Part shown: positions 7,349 through 15,454 of the stretch, piece after piece | How the letters are laid out: each line of letters opens with the position of its first letter | Position numbering within the stretch: position 1 is the first letter of the stretch | Source: CAKZNE01 sp002695025 | GTDB lineage: Bacteria > Bacteroidota > Bacteroidia > Flavobacteriales > Schleiferiaceae | Assembly (NCBI GenBank): GCA_913043285.1 | Contig: CAJWML010000001.1 | Span: 744,001-808,000 of the forward strand | Direction of reading: 5' to 3' | DNA: 64,000 nt | The notes under the pieces: generated by a model | What the model saw: only the letters and a program-made list of their open reading frames with translations | Told to the model about the DNA's origin: nothing | The model's database searches: none | Program-made: the position numbers and the translations under genes

Positions 7349-9217
7349 ATGTCCGGTCAAACCGCTCCTAAATTATCCTTACTGGTACTTACAGCGCTGG
7401 GTATTGTGTACGGGGATATTGGTACCAGCCCGCTGTATGCCGTGCGCGAATGCTTCCTTACACTGGGAGGGCTGGAGGTTGGTGATGCGAACATTTACGG
7501 AGTGGTGTCCCTCATTTTCTGGTCCCTCCTACTGGTCATTTCCATCAAGTACCTGGTTTTTGTGATGCGGGCGGATAATAAAGGAGAGGGAGGCATCCTG
7601 GCCCTTATGCACCTGGTGGTGGAACACTTTAAAGGCCGGAAGCTGACTCTTATCATCCTGCTGGGTTTGTTCGGGGCGGCCCTACTGTATGGTGACGGGA
7701 TGATCACTCCAGCTATTTCGGTATTAAGTGCCGTGGAGGGGCTCAAGGTAGCCACCCCGGTTTTTGAACCCTATATCATTTCCATTACCCTGGTCATTCT
7801 CTTTGGTTTGTTCTGGTTCCAGAAACGGGGTACCCAGGGGGTAGGCCGCATCTTCGGACCTATTATGCTGGTATGGTTTGGCTACCTGGGCCTTTTAGGT
7901 GTAGTGTCCATTATGGATTCTCCACAGATACTTCACGCCCTGAATCCCTGGTACAGCATCCAATTCTTTATGGACCACGGTTGGCATGGTGTGTTGGTGT
8001 TGGGGTCGGTTTTTTTGGTGGTTACCGGTGGCGAAGCGCTGTACGCGGATATGGGTCATTTTTCCAAACGCTCCATTCGCATAGGCTGGTTTGTGTTGGT
8101 GCTGCCCGCCCTGGTGCTCAACTACTTTGGTCAGGGAGCGCTTTTGTTGCGCAGCCCGGAAGCTATTGACAACCCTTTTTACCGCATGGCCCCGGAATGG
8201 GCCTTATACCCCAGCGTGGTGTTGGCTACTATAGCTACCATTATTGCCTCACAGGCTATTATATCCGGGGTTTTCTCGTTGACGTACCAAGCGGTGAACC
8301 TGGGTTATTTTCCCCGTTTTTCCATCGTGCATACTTCTGCGCAGGAGCGCGGACAGGTATATATACCTTCCATGAACTGGATGTTGTTTGTGGCTACGGC
8401 CTTCCTGGTGCTGGGCTTCAAGACTTCTTCCAACCTGGCCTCGGCCTATGGGGTGGCCGTATCCACTACTATGGTCATTACTACTCTACTGGCATTTGCG
8501 GCCATGATCCGGATCTGGAAATGGAAAGTATGGCAGGCGGCAACGCTGAGTGTATTCTTCCTGATCATGGATCTGGCGTTCTTCGGTGCCAATATTTTCA
8601 AGATAGCGGATGGCGGATGGTTCCCGCTATTGATCGCTGTGTTGGTTTACGGAGTAATGTCCACCTGGCGCAAGGGCAAAAAAATCCTCAGCGAACGGAT
8701 ACAGGCCAGTGAGTCGCCTGGTTTTGATAAGTGGGACGAGATCAACCTGGGGGTTAAGCACGTGATCGAAGGTACGGCTATTTACTTTTCCGCTACGCTG
8801 GACCGAATCCCACCCCCTCTGCTCCTGAATTTCAGGTATAACCGGGTGCTTCATGAAAGAGTAATCATCCTTTCCGTAAGGCGCAGGAATATTCCCCATA
8901 TTGATTTTAACGACTTACTGGAACTTGAAGAATTGCGGGACCATGTGTATCTCGCTAAGGCCAATTACGGCTTTAAGGATGTGGTGAGCGTAAACCGCCT
9001 GATACCCTTGCTGCATAAAAAGATTAAGGGTTTTGACCCGGATAATGTGACCTATGTGGTGGGCACCAAGGATGTAATACCGCGTGATAATAAGCAGATG
9101 TGGAAGTGGCGTAAGGCCCTTTTTGTGTTCCTGCAGCGCAATGATGCTTCGGCTACCGGCTTCTTCCAGATACCACCTAATAAAGTGATCGAGATCGGTT
9201 CGCAGATGGGGTTTTAG
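7349..9217 (+). CDS. kup: Kup-family potassium uptake protein
   Basis: A 622-aa KUP/HAK/KT transporter that mediates H+-coupled K+ import. The family signature GIVYGDIGTSPLYA begins near residue 18, the DNKGEGG loop near 74, and YGDGMITPAISVLSA near 112. About 12 membrane helices fill residues 12-455, followed by a cytoplasmic domain of about 165 residues. Length fits the family (600-640). It is monocistronic, divergent from the sugar operon, and the next gene appears to have its own promoter. Confidence 0.95.
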   Translation: MSGQTAPKLSLLVLTALGIVYGDIGTSPLYAVRECFLTLGGLEVGDANIYGVVSLIFWSLLLVISIKYLVFVMRADNKGEGGILALMHLVVEHFKGRKLTLIILLGLFGAALLYGDGMITPAISVLSAVEGLKVATPVFEPYIISITLVILFGLFWFQKRGTQGVGRIFGPIMLVWFGYLGLLGVVSIMDSPQILHALNPWYSIQFFMDHGWHGVLVLGSVFLVVTGGEALYADMGHFSKRSIRIGWFVLVLPALVLNYFGQGALLLRSPEAIDNPFYRMAPEWALYPSVVLATIATIIASQAIISGVFSLTYQAVNLGYFPRFSIVHTSAQERGQVYIPSMNWMLFVATAFLVLGFKTSSNLASAYGVAVSTTMVITTLLAFAAMIRIWKWKVWQAATLSVFFLIMDLAFFGANIFKIADGGWFPLLIAVLVYGVMSTWRKGKKILSERIQASESPGFDKWDEINLGVKHVIEGTAIYFSATLDRIPPPLLLNFRYNRVLHERVIILSVRRRNIPHIDFNDLLELEELRDHVYLAKANYGFKDVVSVNRLIPLLHKKIKGFDPDNVTYVVGTKDVIPRDNKQMWKWRKALFVFLQRNDASATGFFQIPPNKVIEIGSQMGF

Positions 9218-9268
9218 TTTGATAATTAGTGATTTATACATTCTGAAAACCTGTGTATCTCTGGAAAA

Positions 9269-9276
9269 TACTTTTG
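9269..9276 (+). promoter_or_regulatory. -7 promoter box TACTTTTG for DUF2971 gene
   Basis: TACTTTTG is a perfect match to the Bacteroidota -7 consensus TAnnTTTG and lies 21 bases before the ATG at 9298. No good TTTG -33 element is present at the usual 19-21 base spacing. It suggests that the DUF2971 gene is expressed independently of kup. Confidence 0.5.
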
Positions 9277-9297
9277 TGAAAAATAAATTTCACAATT

Positions 9298-10278
9298 ATG
9301 TATAATGAGAAACTATATGATGATTTAATAGAGGGTTTTAATCAGAAAGTGAAAAGCGATGTGTTTTTAAAGCATAGAGGGTTTAATTCCTTTAAAGAAT
9401 TGGCCATTATAAATTTTGAAATGTCATTGGAGAACATTCAACAGAGAAAGAGGGTTGGGCGCTACTATGTTGATACTAAGGAAAAAACCTTCCTCCACTT
9501 TACGTCTTTGGAAGCTTTGATGTCAATCGTTAACGAGCGAAGCTTAAGAATGTATAATCTATTAGGAGTTAACGATCAGGAAGAATATAAATACTCTGCT
9601 GAGGGATTCAATAAATATTTGCGACATGATGTAGACTGGGTTAAAGAACATTCTTTTAGCCTAAGCTTAACGGATCACGAAAATCTGGAATCGGAGCATT
9701 TCTGGAACTCAGAATATTCAAGTAACGGAAAAGGGGTTGCCATTGAACTGAGCTTTCAGAATGAACAGAAAGATTGGGAAGCGTTTGATATATCACCGGT
9801 TTATTACGAAAAGAACCCTGATACCAGGGTTTGGTTGGAAGAGCTTGATAAAATCTCTAAGGTTAAGGAAGTTTTAGGCGTTCAGTTTGACCCTTCTACA
9901 GTTTTTGGTTTTCATAAGGTTGATTCAGGAAAGTGGAATAATGAGAAGGAGGTTAGACTTTATACAGCATTTCCACTAAGTGGAAGAAAGGAGTTTAAAG
10001 ACCGTCATGAGTGGATTTGTTACGATCCGTACTCATTCGATAGAAGTGTTCAATATCTTCCTCTGCCACTGTATGTCTCGCCTGACCTGGATGAAACCTT
10101 GAAGGATGTTTGTGCAAATCCTAGGATTCCAGGTTTTCCTGTACCTAAAATTGAAGCAGTACACTTTAAAAGTGACAATTTGAAGATATGGGATTATAAA
10201 GATCAAATCAAAGCATATATTTCTAAACGCCTTGGTTATTGGATTGACTTAGAGCCTGTATATTTCGATAGGAGTTGA
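9298..10278 (+). CDS. DUF2971 domain protein
   Basis: A 326-aa soluble protein. The segment FLHFTSLEALMSIVNERSLR (about 64-83), then NDQEEYKY and SLSLTDHENLESEHFWNSEYS, then GKGVAIELSF, follows the DUF2971 pattern (a Y/HFTS start, a SF.E/LT motif and a W..Y/G.G strand). The family's biochemical role is not established to my knowledge. Members are scattered and strain-specific, sometimes near defence or mobile genes. This gene is clearly AT-richer than kup and paaZ on either side, consistent with horizontal acquisition. It has its own -7 box and no coupling to neighbours. Confidence 0.75.
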   Translation: MYNEKLYDDLIEGFNQKVKSDVFLKHRGFNSFKELAIINFEMSLENIQQRKRVGRYYVDTKEKTFLHFTSLEALMSIVNERSLRMYNLLGVNDQEEYKYSAEGFNKYLRHDVDWVKEHSFSLSLTDHENLESEHFWNSEYSSNGKGVAIELSFQNEQKDWEAFDISPVYYEKNPDTRVWLEELDKISKVKEVLGVQFDPSTVFGFHKVDSGKWNNEKEVRLYTAFPLSGRKEFKDRHEWICYDPYSFDRSVQYLPLPLYVSPDLDETLKDVCANPRIPGFPVPKIEAVHFKSDNLKIWDYKDQIKAYISKRLGYWIDLEPVYFDRS

Positions 10279-10337
10279 ATTTTTCAAGCCTTCACGTATT
10301 GCCTTATCTTTACCCACCTCAAAATTTCAGACATACC

Positions 10338-12386
10338 ATGCAGTATATACAGAACTACGTACTCGGTGAATGGGTAAATGGCAAAGGCGAAGAGCTGATT
10401 GCTAAAGATGCCGTTACCGGTGATGATATAGGAATTGTTTCCAGTGCCGGACTGGATTACGAAGCTATTCTCCAATACGGTCGTGAAAAGGGTGGAAAAG
10501 CCCTGCGCAAAATGACCTTCCAGGAAAGAGGACGAATGCTCAAAGCCCTGGCTTTGCACCTGTTTGAGATCAAGAACCAGTTTTACGAAACCAGCTTCCG
10601 CACCGGGGCTACCAAAATTGACAGCTGGGTAGATATTGAAGGCGGTATCGGCAACCTTTTTGCCAACGCCTCCCTGCGCAGGCAGTTCCCAGACTTACCG
10701 TATTACGTGGATGGACAGCCGGCCGCCCTTTCCAAAGAAGGAACTTTTATCGGTCACCACATCATGGTACCCAAACGGGGTGTGGCAGTGCACATCAACG
10801 CCTTTAACTTCCCGGTATGGGGAATGCTGGAAAAAATTGCCGTAAACCTGATGGCGGGCGTTCCAGCCGTGGTAAAGCCCTCGGAATACACGTCCTTCCT
10901 CACCGAACATGCGGTAAAAGCTATTATTGACTCCAAAATATTACCGGAAGGTTCCCTGCAACTTGTTTCCGGTTTAGGGCGCGGGATCATTGATCACGTT
11001 CAAACCGGGGATACCGTAACCTTTACTGGCTCGGCTGCTACCGGTAAAAAACTGCAGGCGCTCCCGCATATTATTGATCGCTCCATAACTTTTAACCTGG
11101 AAGCTGATTCGTTGAACGCAGCCGTTCTGGGCCCGGATGTGGAACCCGGTATGCCGGAATTCGACATCTTCATCAAAGAGGTACAACGTGAGATCACCAC
11201 CAAAGCCGGGCAAAAGTGTACCGCTGTACGCCGAATACTGGTTCCTGAAAATCGAATAGATGCGGTACAGGAGGCACTTACCGACCGTTTGAAGAAAACC
11301 GTGATTGGTGACCCCCGCAATAAGGAAGTACGCATGGGTGCATTGGCATCCCAAATACAGGTGGAGCGCCTCATGGAAAATGTGGAGCGCCTCAAAAAAC
11401 AACAGGAAGTGGTATACGGGGATATCCGCGACTATGAGCTGGTAGGGGGTAACAAGGAAAAAGGAGCTTTTGCGGCTCCCGTACTTTTCCGCAACAACGA
11501 CCCCTTTAAAAACACCGATGTACACGAAGTAGAATGCTTCGGACCGGTATCCAGCCTCATGCCGTATAAAGGCCTGGAAGAGGCCGTTGAAATTGCCAAC
11601 ATGGGCAAGGGATCTTTGGTTTCTTCCATCATTACGGCTGATGATAAGATAGGGCGTGAATTTGTAGTGGAGGCGGCCCACATGCACGGTCGCATTCTGG
11701 TGCTCAACGCCAAATCGGCTAAGGAAAGTACCGGGCACGGCTCCCCTATGCCGCTGCTGACCCACGGAGGCCCCGGACGTGCCGGAGGCGGGGAAGAAAT
11801 GGGTGGTAAGCGTGGTATTTTGCACTATCTGCAACGTACAGCTATCCAGGGCCACCCGGATACTATTACTGAAATCACCCAGGTGTACCAGCCCGGAGCA
11901 TCCCGCCCGGAAGTGGAAAAACACTTGTTCCGCCAGCATTTTGAAGAGCTTAAGGTGGGCGATACCGTGTATACCCATAAGCATACGGTTACGGATGCGG
12001 ACATTGCGAGCTTTGCGCAGGTGAGTGGTGATAATTTCTACGCCCACGTAGATGCTACTTCATTGGAAGGGACCATCTTTGAAGGCAAGGTGGCACACGG
12101 CTACTATGTGCTGTCCAAGGCAGCGGGAATGTTTGTAGATCCCCGCAAAGGGCCGGTACTGCTGAATTATGGGATTGATGAATGCCGTTTTACCAAACCG
12201 GTTTATCCCGGGATGACCATTGGTGTGAAATTCACCGTGAAGGAGAAGATAGACCAGGAGAAAAAGAGCGAGGACGACATTGCCAAGGGCATTGTAAAAT
12301 TCAACGTGGACGTATACGATGAGGAAGGCGAAACCGTAGCCCTGGCCACCATTTTGACCATGGTTAAAAAACTGGATCAGGAATAA
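10338..12386 (+). CDS. paaZ: PaaZ-like bifunctional aldehyde dehydrogenase / enoyl-CoA hydratase
   Basis: A 682-aa fusion of an NAD(P)-dependent aldehyde dehydrogenase (about 1-520) with a MaoC hot-dog hydratase (about 535-680). In the phenylacetate pathway it opens the oxepin-CoA ring and oxidises the resulting semialdehyde. ALDH catalytic residues are Glu255 (FNLEAD) and Cys294 (GQKCTAV), within one residue of E. coli PaaZ. The hydratase has Asp565 and His570 in SGDNFYAH. The ATG at 10338 was chosen because MQYIQNYVLGEW aligns with the family N-terminus. The stop overlaps the next start (TAATG). No paaABCDE ring epoxidase genes are in the window, although a crotonase lies 2.2 kb downstream. 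Confidence 0.92.
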   Translation: MQYIQNYVLGEWVNGKGEELIAKDAVTGDDIGIVSSAGLDYEAILQYGREKGGKALRKMTFQERGRMLKALALHLFEIKNQFYETSFRTGATKIDSWVDIEGGIGNLFANASLRRQFPDLPYYVDGQPAALSKEGTFIGHHIMVPKRGVAVHINAFNFPVWGMLEKIAVNLMAGVPAVVKPSEYTSFLTEHAVKAIIDSKILPEGSLQLVSGLGRGIIDHVQTGDTVTFTGSAATGKKLQALPHIIDRSITFNLEADSLNAAVLGPDVEPGMPEFDIFIKEVQREITTKAGQKCTAVRRILVPENRIDAVQEALTDRLKKTVIGDPRNKEVRMGALASQIQVERLMENVERLKKQQEVVYGDIRDYELVGGNKEKGAFAAPVLFRNNDPFKNTDVHEVECFGPVSSLMPYKGLEEAVEIANMGKGSLVSSIITADDKIGREFVVEAAHMHGRILVLNAKSAKESTGHGSPMPLLTHGGPGRAGGGEEMGGKRGILHYLQRTAIQGHPDTITEITQVYQPGASRPEVEKHLFRQHFEELKVGDTVYTHKHTVTDADIASFAQVSGDNFYAHVDATSLEGTIFEGKVAHGYYVLSKAAGMFVDPRKGPVLLNYGIDECRFTKPVYPGMTIGVKFTVKEKIDQEKKSEDDIAKGIVKFNVDVYDEEGETVALATILTMVKKLDQE

Positions 12387-12742
12387 TGCTTACCTACTGG
12401 AAAAACGGGCAAGCTCCCTCCGCACCTTTCTTTGCCGTGATCTTTGTGTCCAAAAAAACCGATGAACTGGAGGGTTATGCGGCTATGGACGACCTATTGA
12501 TGAACGAAGCACAGAAGCAAATGGGCTTTTTGGGTTACAGTTCCGTATCTAATAGTGAGGGAGGTATCTTCATTAGCTACTGGGCCAGCCGTGAAGCCAT
12601 TGATATATGGCGTAAACACACGGATCACCAGGTAGCCAAACAGAAGGCTCCCCGGCAATGGTATCAATATTACCTGAGTATTATTAGCGAGGTGAGCAGT
12701 GTCCGTGAGTTTCATAAAAACATACAAGCGATGGCGGAGTAG
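12386..12742 (+). CDS. Antibiotic biosynthesis monooxygenase (ABM) fold protein
   Basis: A 118-aa dimeric ferredoxin-like (ABM) domain protein. Typical features are the N-terminal strand FFAVIFVSKKTDELEGYAAM, QMGFLGYSSV, the ISYWASREAIDIWRKHTDHQ helix and a WYQYY C-terminal strand. The family includes cofactor-free monooxygenases and heme-degrading enzymes; which applies here is unclear. The start codon shares one base with the paaZ stop, so the two are translationally coupled and probably act in the same aromatic or aldehyde catabolic route. Confidence 0.85.
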   Translation: MLTYWKNGQAPSAPFFAVIFVSKKTDELEGYAAMDDLLMNEAQKQMGFLGYSSVSNSEGGIFISYWASREAIDIWRKHTDHQVAKQKAPRQWYQYYLSIISEVSSVREFHKNIQAMAE

Positions 12743-13424
12743 GCAGTTTTTAGGACTGCTGGCCATACTATTGGCAGGATGTTCCTGTTCTAAAAAGGAC
12801 GGGGCCAAAGCCCTTATAGCCCCGGGGCCTGTGACAGATTCCATATTGGAAGTTATGGACTCCGTTGCCGATCCTGTTGATACCCTGGGAGGACCCTTGG
12901 ATACGGTTCTTCTCCAGCATAATTTTCTCACCTACCTCATAAAATCCGGTGAGCACTATTCTGATCGTGAAGGCATAGCCTTGCTTCCGCACGACTCCGT
13001 TGCTATAAAGGTGATTTTTGACAGCTCAGCGGTGTACCAAACCAAACAGGCCGCCAATCAGAAAGACTGGAACAAACTGATCGGCTTTTCCGATTGCAGT
13101 ACCCATCACCATACCAACAGCATACGGGCCGTTTGGCGCTATAATCAGGAGCGGGGCATTCAACTGGGTGCCTATTGGTATAAAAACGGTCAGCGGTATG
13201 GGAAGGAACTGAAAACAGTGCAGATTTTTGATACAGTAAACGTGGTGGTTACCGCCAAAGATTCTCTTTATACCGTTCGAGTTGATGATATGCTTTTTAC
13301 CGAAGCCCGGGATTGTAACTCCTCAGCTTTCCGCTACTGGTTATTCCCCTATTTTGGTGGGGATGAAGCGGCTCCGCAGGATATTACCATCCGCCTGGCC
13401 CATATCTATCCGATAAGGCAATAG
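12699..13424 (+). CDS. Conserved lipoprotein of unknown function
   Basis: A 241-aa lipoprotein that starts at a GTG (12699 or the next GTG at 12705) inside the ABM gene, so the two overlap by about 40 bases. The signal FLGLLAILLAGC has a clear lipobox. The mature domain has a distinctive conserved-looking motif (SDCSTHHHTNSIR near residue 128), then alternating strands and FGGDEAAPQDITI near the C-terminus, suggesting a jelly-roll beta-sandwich. I recall similar uncharacterised proteins across Flavobacteriia but no known function. Coupling to paaZ and the ABM gene may be only positional. Confidence 0.75.
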   Translation: MSVSFIKTYKRWRSRQFLGLLAILLAGCSCSKKDGAKALIAPGPVTDSILEVMDSVADPVDTLGGPLDTVLLQHNFLTYLIKSGEHYSDREGIALLPHDSVAIKVIFDSSAVYQTKQAANQKDWNKLIGFSDCSTHHHTNSIRAVWRYNQERGIQLGAYWYKNGQRYGKELKTVQIFDTVNVVVTAKDSLYTVRVDDMLFTEARDCNSSAFRYWLFPYFGGDEAAPQDITIRLAHIYPIRQ

Positions 13425-13447
13425 CTGAACAATAAGGCCGGCAGATT

Positions 13448-13463
13448 TGATACATCTGTATCA
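13448..13463. promoter_or_regulatory. Palindrome TGATAC-N4-GTATCA
   Basis: A perfect 6-4-6 inverted repeat 14 bases before the ATG of the CNNM-type gene. It is in the expected promoter position and could be an operator; no regulator can be assigned. Confidence 0.35.
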
Positions 13464-13477
13464 GTTTTGTTCCGTTT

Positions 13478-14545
13478 ATGGCCTTACTTATCTTTTATTT
13501 ACTTCTTGCCCTGGTAATATCCTTCTTCTGTTCTATACTGGAAGCGGTATTGCTGAGCATTACCCCCAGCTTTATTGAAATACAACTTCAGAAAAAGAAA
13601 AAATGGGCGCACAAACTTTTCCATTTTAAATCCAATATTGATCGCCCTCTATCGGCTATCCTGTCGCTCAACACCATTTCTCATACGGTGGGTGCCGCAG
13701 GAGTGGGCGCCCAGGCGGGTGTTGTTTTTCAAAATGTTTCCGTAGGTATCATCTCGGGAGCTCTTACCCTTTTGATCCTTGTTTTTTCGGAGATCATACC
13801 CAAAACCTTAGGTGCGGAGTATTGGCGTAACCTGGCTTACCTTACCACACGCAGCCTCTCTGTACTTACCGTTTTAATGTTTCCCCTGGTGTGGTTGTCA
13901 CAGTGGCTCACCCGCCTTTTCAAGAAATCAGATGAACCTTCTGTGGAGCGCAATGAGGTGATAGCCCTGGCGGAAGTAGGCCGTAAAGAAGGTGTCTTCA
14001 CCGTGGAGGAAGCGGCCATCCTCAAAAACCTGGTAAACCTGCGCAAAACTTCGGTGAGGGATATTATGACCCCACGCACCATGATGGTAGTGGCCAATGA
14101 AAAAATGCCTATTGTAGAGTTCTTTAAGGACGACTCCTTTGACCAGATCTCACGTGTACCGCTTTATACCGAGTCTAAAGATGACATTAACGGCTTCATC
14201 CACAAGAATGATGTAATGCTCAACCTCTCCAAGGAGGAAAAGAATATGCTGCTTTGTGATATCAGGCGCGAACTTCCCGTGGTCAATGAGGATAAAAGCA
14301 TTTACGATCTCTACAATTTCATGATCAAGCATCGCCACCATATAGTGCTGGTAAAAGGTGAGTATGGCGGCACGGCCGGTGTGGTTACCATGGAGGATGT
14401 GCTGGAAACCCTGCTTGGTTTTGAGATAGTGGATGAGTTTGACAAAACTTCTGACCTGCAGGAACACGCCCGTAAGAGCTGGCGTGAAAAAGCCAGGCGC
14501 CTGGGGCTTTTCGGTTCTGGTTCCAAAAACCGTTCGTCATCTTAA
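13478..14545 (+). CDS. CNNM/CBS-pair membrane protein (HlyC/CorC-related)
   Basis: A 355-aa protein with a CNNM (DUF21) transmembrane domain (about 1-165, four hydrophobic segments) followed by a CBS pair (about 195-325; motifs VRDIMTPRTMMV and GTAGVVTMEDVLETLLG). The C-terminal CorC_HlyC transporter-associated domain is absent, so it is the short form. Relatives are linked to Mg2+ or Co2+ efflux and resistance; CBS domains bind adenine nucleotides. The EIIPKTLG signature of the family is at about 107. A palindrome sits just upstream. Confidence 0.88.
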   Translation: MALLIFYLLLALVISFFCSILEAVLLSITPSFIEIQLQKKKKWAHKLFHFKSNIDRPLSAILSLNTISHTVGAAGVGAQAGVVFQNVSVGIISGALTLLILVFSEIIPKTLGAEYWRNLAYLTTRSLSVLTVLMFPLVWLSQWLTRLFKKSDEPSVERNEVIALAEVGRKEGVFTVEEAAILKNLVNLRKTSVRDIMTPRTMMVVANEKMPIVEFFKDDSFDQISRVPLYTESKDDINGFIHKNDVMLNLSKEEKNMLLCDIRRELPVVNEDKSIYDLYNFMIKHRHHIVLVKGEYGGTAGVVTMEDVLETLLGFEIVDEFDKTSDLQEHARKSWREKARRLGLFGSGSKNRSSS

Positions 14546-14556
14546 TACTTATCCGT

Positions 14557-14564
14557 TACTTTTG
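14557..14564 (+). promoter_or_regulatory. -7 promoter box TACTTTTG for crotonase gene
   Basis: A perfect TAnnTTTG match, 19 bases before the ATG at 14584. A TTCG (14533-14536) lies 20 bases upstream as an imperfect -33 element. This implies separate transcription from the CNNM gene. Confidence 0.55.
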
Positions 14565-14583
14565 AGCCGCAAAACCTCTCATT

Positions 14584-15354
14584 ATGACTGATGCTATACA
14601 ACAAGGCGATGTGAGCCTGAAACTGAAAGACGAAGTAGGCTACATAGAGTTCTTTCACCCCCTTAGCAATTCACTGCCCGGCAGGGTTTTGGCCAAACTG
14701 GCTGATACCATCACACAGGCCGGTAAGGATGATGCCGTAAAGGTGATTGTATTGCAATCAGCCGGAGAACGTGCTTTTTGTGCCGGAGCGTCCTTTGATG
14801 AGCTAATCTCTATTAATGACCTGGATACCGGGAAGAAATTCTTCAGCGGTTTTGCCAATGTGATCAACGCCATGCGCAAATGCCCCAAGCTTATCATTGG
14901 GCGTGTGCAGGGTAAGGCCGTTGGTGGCGGTGTGGGCCTGGCCTCCTCGGTAGACTATTGTTTTGCCACTAAATATGCCGATGTGAAACTCTCGGAGCTG
15001 GCAGTGGGTATCGGGCCTTTTGTGGTAGGTCCTGCCGTGGAACGCAAACTGGGCTTAAGCGGCATGAGCGATCTGGCTATCAACGCCACAGAATGGCGCA
15101 GTGCGGCCTGGGCTCATGAAAGGGGTTTGTACAACGATATTTTTGATACTGCGGCAGATATGGATGCCGCCATCGCAGCCTTGGTGAAAAAGCTGAGATC
15201 CTCTAATCCCGAAGCCATGAAACTGTTGAAGGAAGTCTTCTGGAAAGGCACCGAAGACTGGGATGAACTGCTGGCGCAACGCGCGGCTATGAGCGGTAAA
15301 CTCGTTCTTTCGGACTTCACTAAAAACGCTATCGAAAAATTCAAGCAGAAGTAA
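14584..15354 (+). CDS. Enoyl-CoA hydratase/isomerase (crotonase family)
   Basis: A 256-aa crotonase. Oxyanion-hole segments are ERAFCAGASFDEL (about 60-72) and GKAVGGGVGLASSVDY (about 111-126), and a candidate catalytic Glu lies in KLSELAVGIGP. Such enzymes hydrate or isomerise acyl-CoA thioesters. The nearby paaZ suggests a role in aromatic-CoA or branched-chain acyl-CoA breakdown, but the family is too broad to name a substrate. It has its own promoter. Confidence 0.88.
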   Translation: MTDAIQQGDVSLKLKDEVGYIEFFHPLSNSLPGRVLAKLADTITQAGKDDAVKVIVLQSAGERAFCAGASFDELISINDLDTGKKFFSGFANVINAMRKCPKLIIGRVQGKAVGGGVGLASSVDYCFATKYADVKLSELAVGIGPFVVGPAVERKLGLSGMSDLAINATEWRSAAWAHERGLYNDIFDTAADMDAAIAALVKKLRSSNPEAMKLLKEVFWKGTEDWDELLAQRAAMSGKLVLSDFTKNAIEKFKQK

Positions 15355-15380
15355 AAAGAGCGATACTTCGGTAAAAAGAA

Positions 15381-15396
15381 TACGTAACTCTACGTA
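15381..15396. promoter_or_regulatory. Repeat TACGTA-N4-TACGTA upstream of kinase gene
   Basis: Two identical self-palindromic TACGTA hexamers separated by ACTC, 59 bases before the kinase start. NarL-type regulators bind paired TAC-containing heptamers, so this is a candidate autoregulatory site for the response regulator encoded at 17469. That link is inference. Confidence 0.4.
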
Positions 15397-15454
15397 TAGA
15401 TCAGACTGGAAAGGGGTCTTATCTTGTGAGGTCCAAAACTGCAACCGCTACAGC

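Noticed and set aside
10275..10337. TTG start for paaZ overlapping the DUF2971 stop
   Set aside because: The 21 extra residues do not match the ALDH N-terminus; the ATG at 10338 does.
10974..12047. 357-aa leftward open frame inside paaZ
   Set aside because: Antisense shadow of the PaaZ-like gene, whose catalytic residues fix the true frame.
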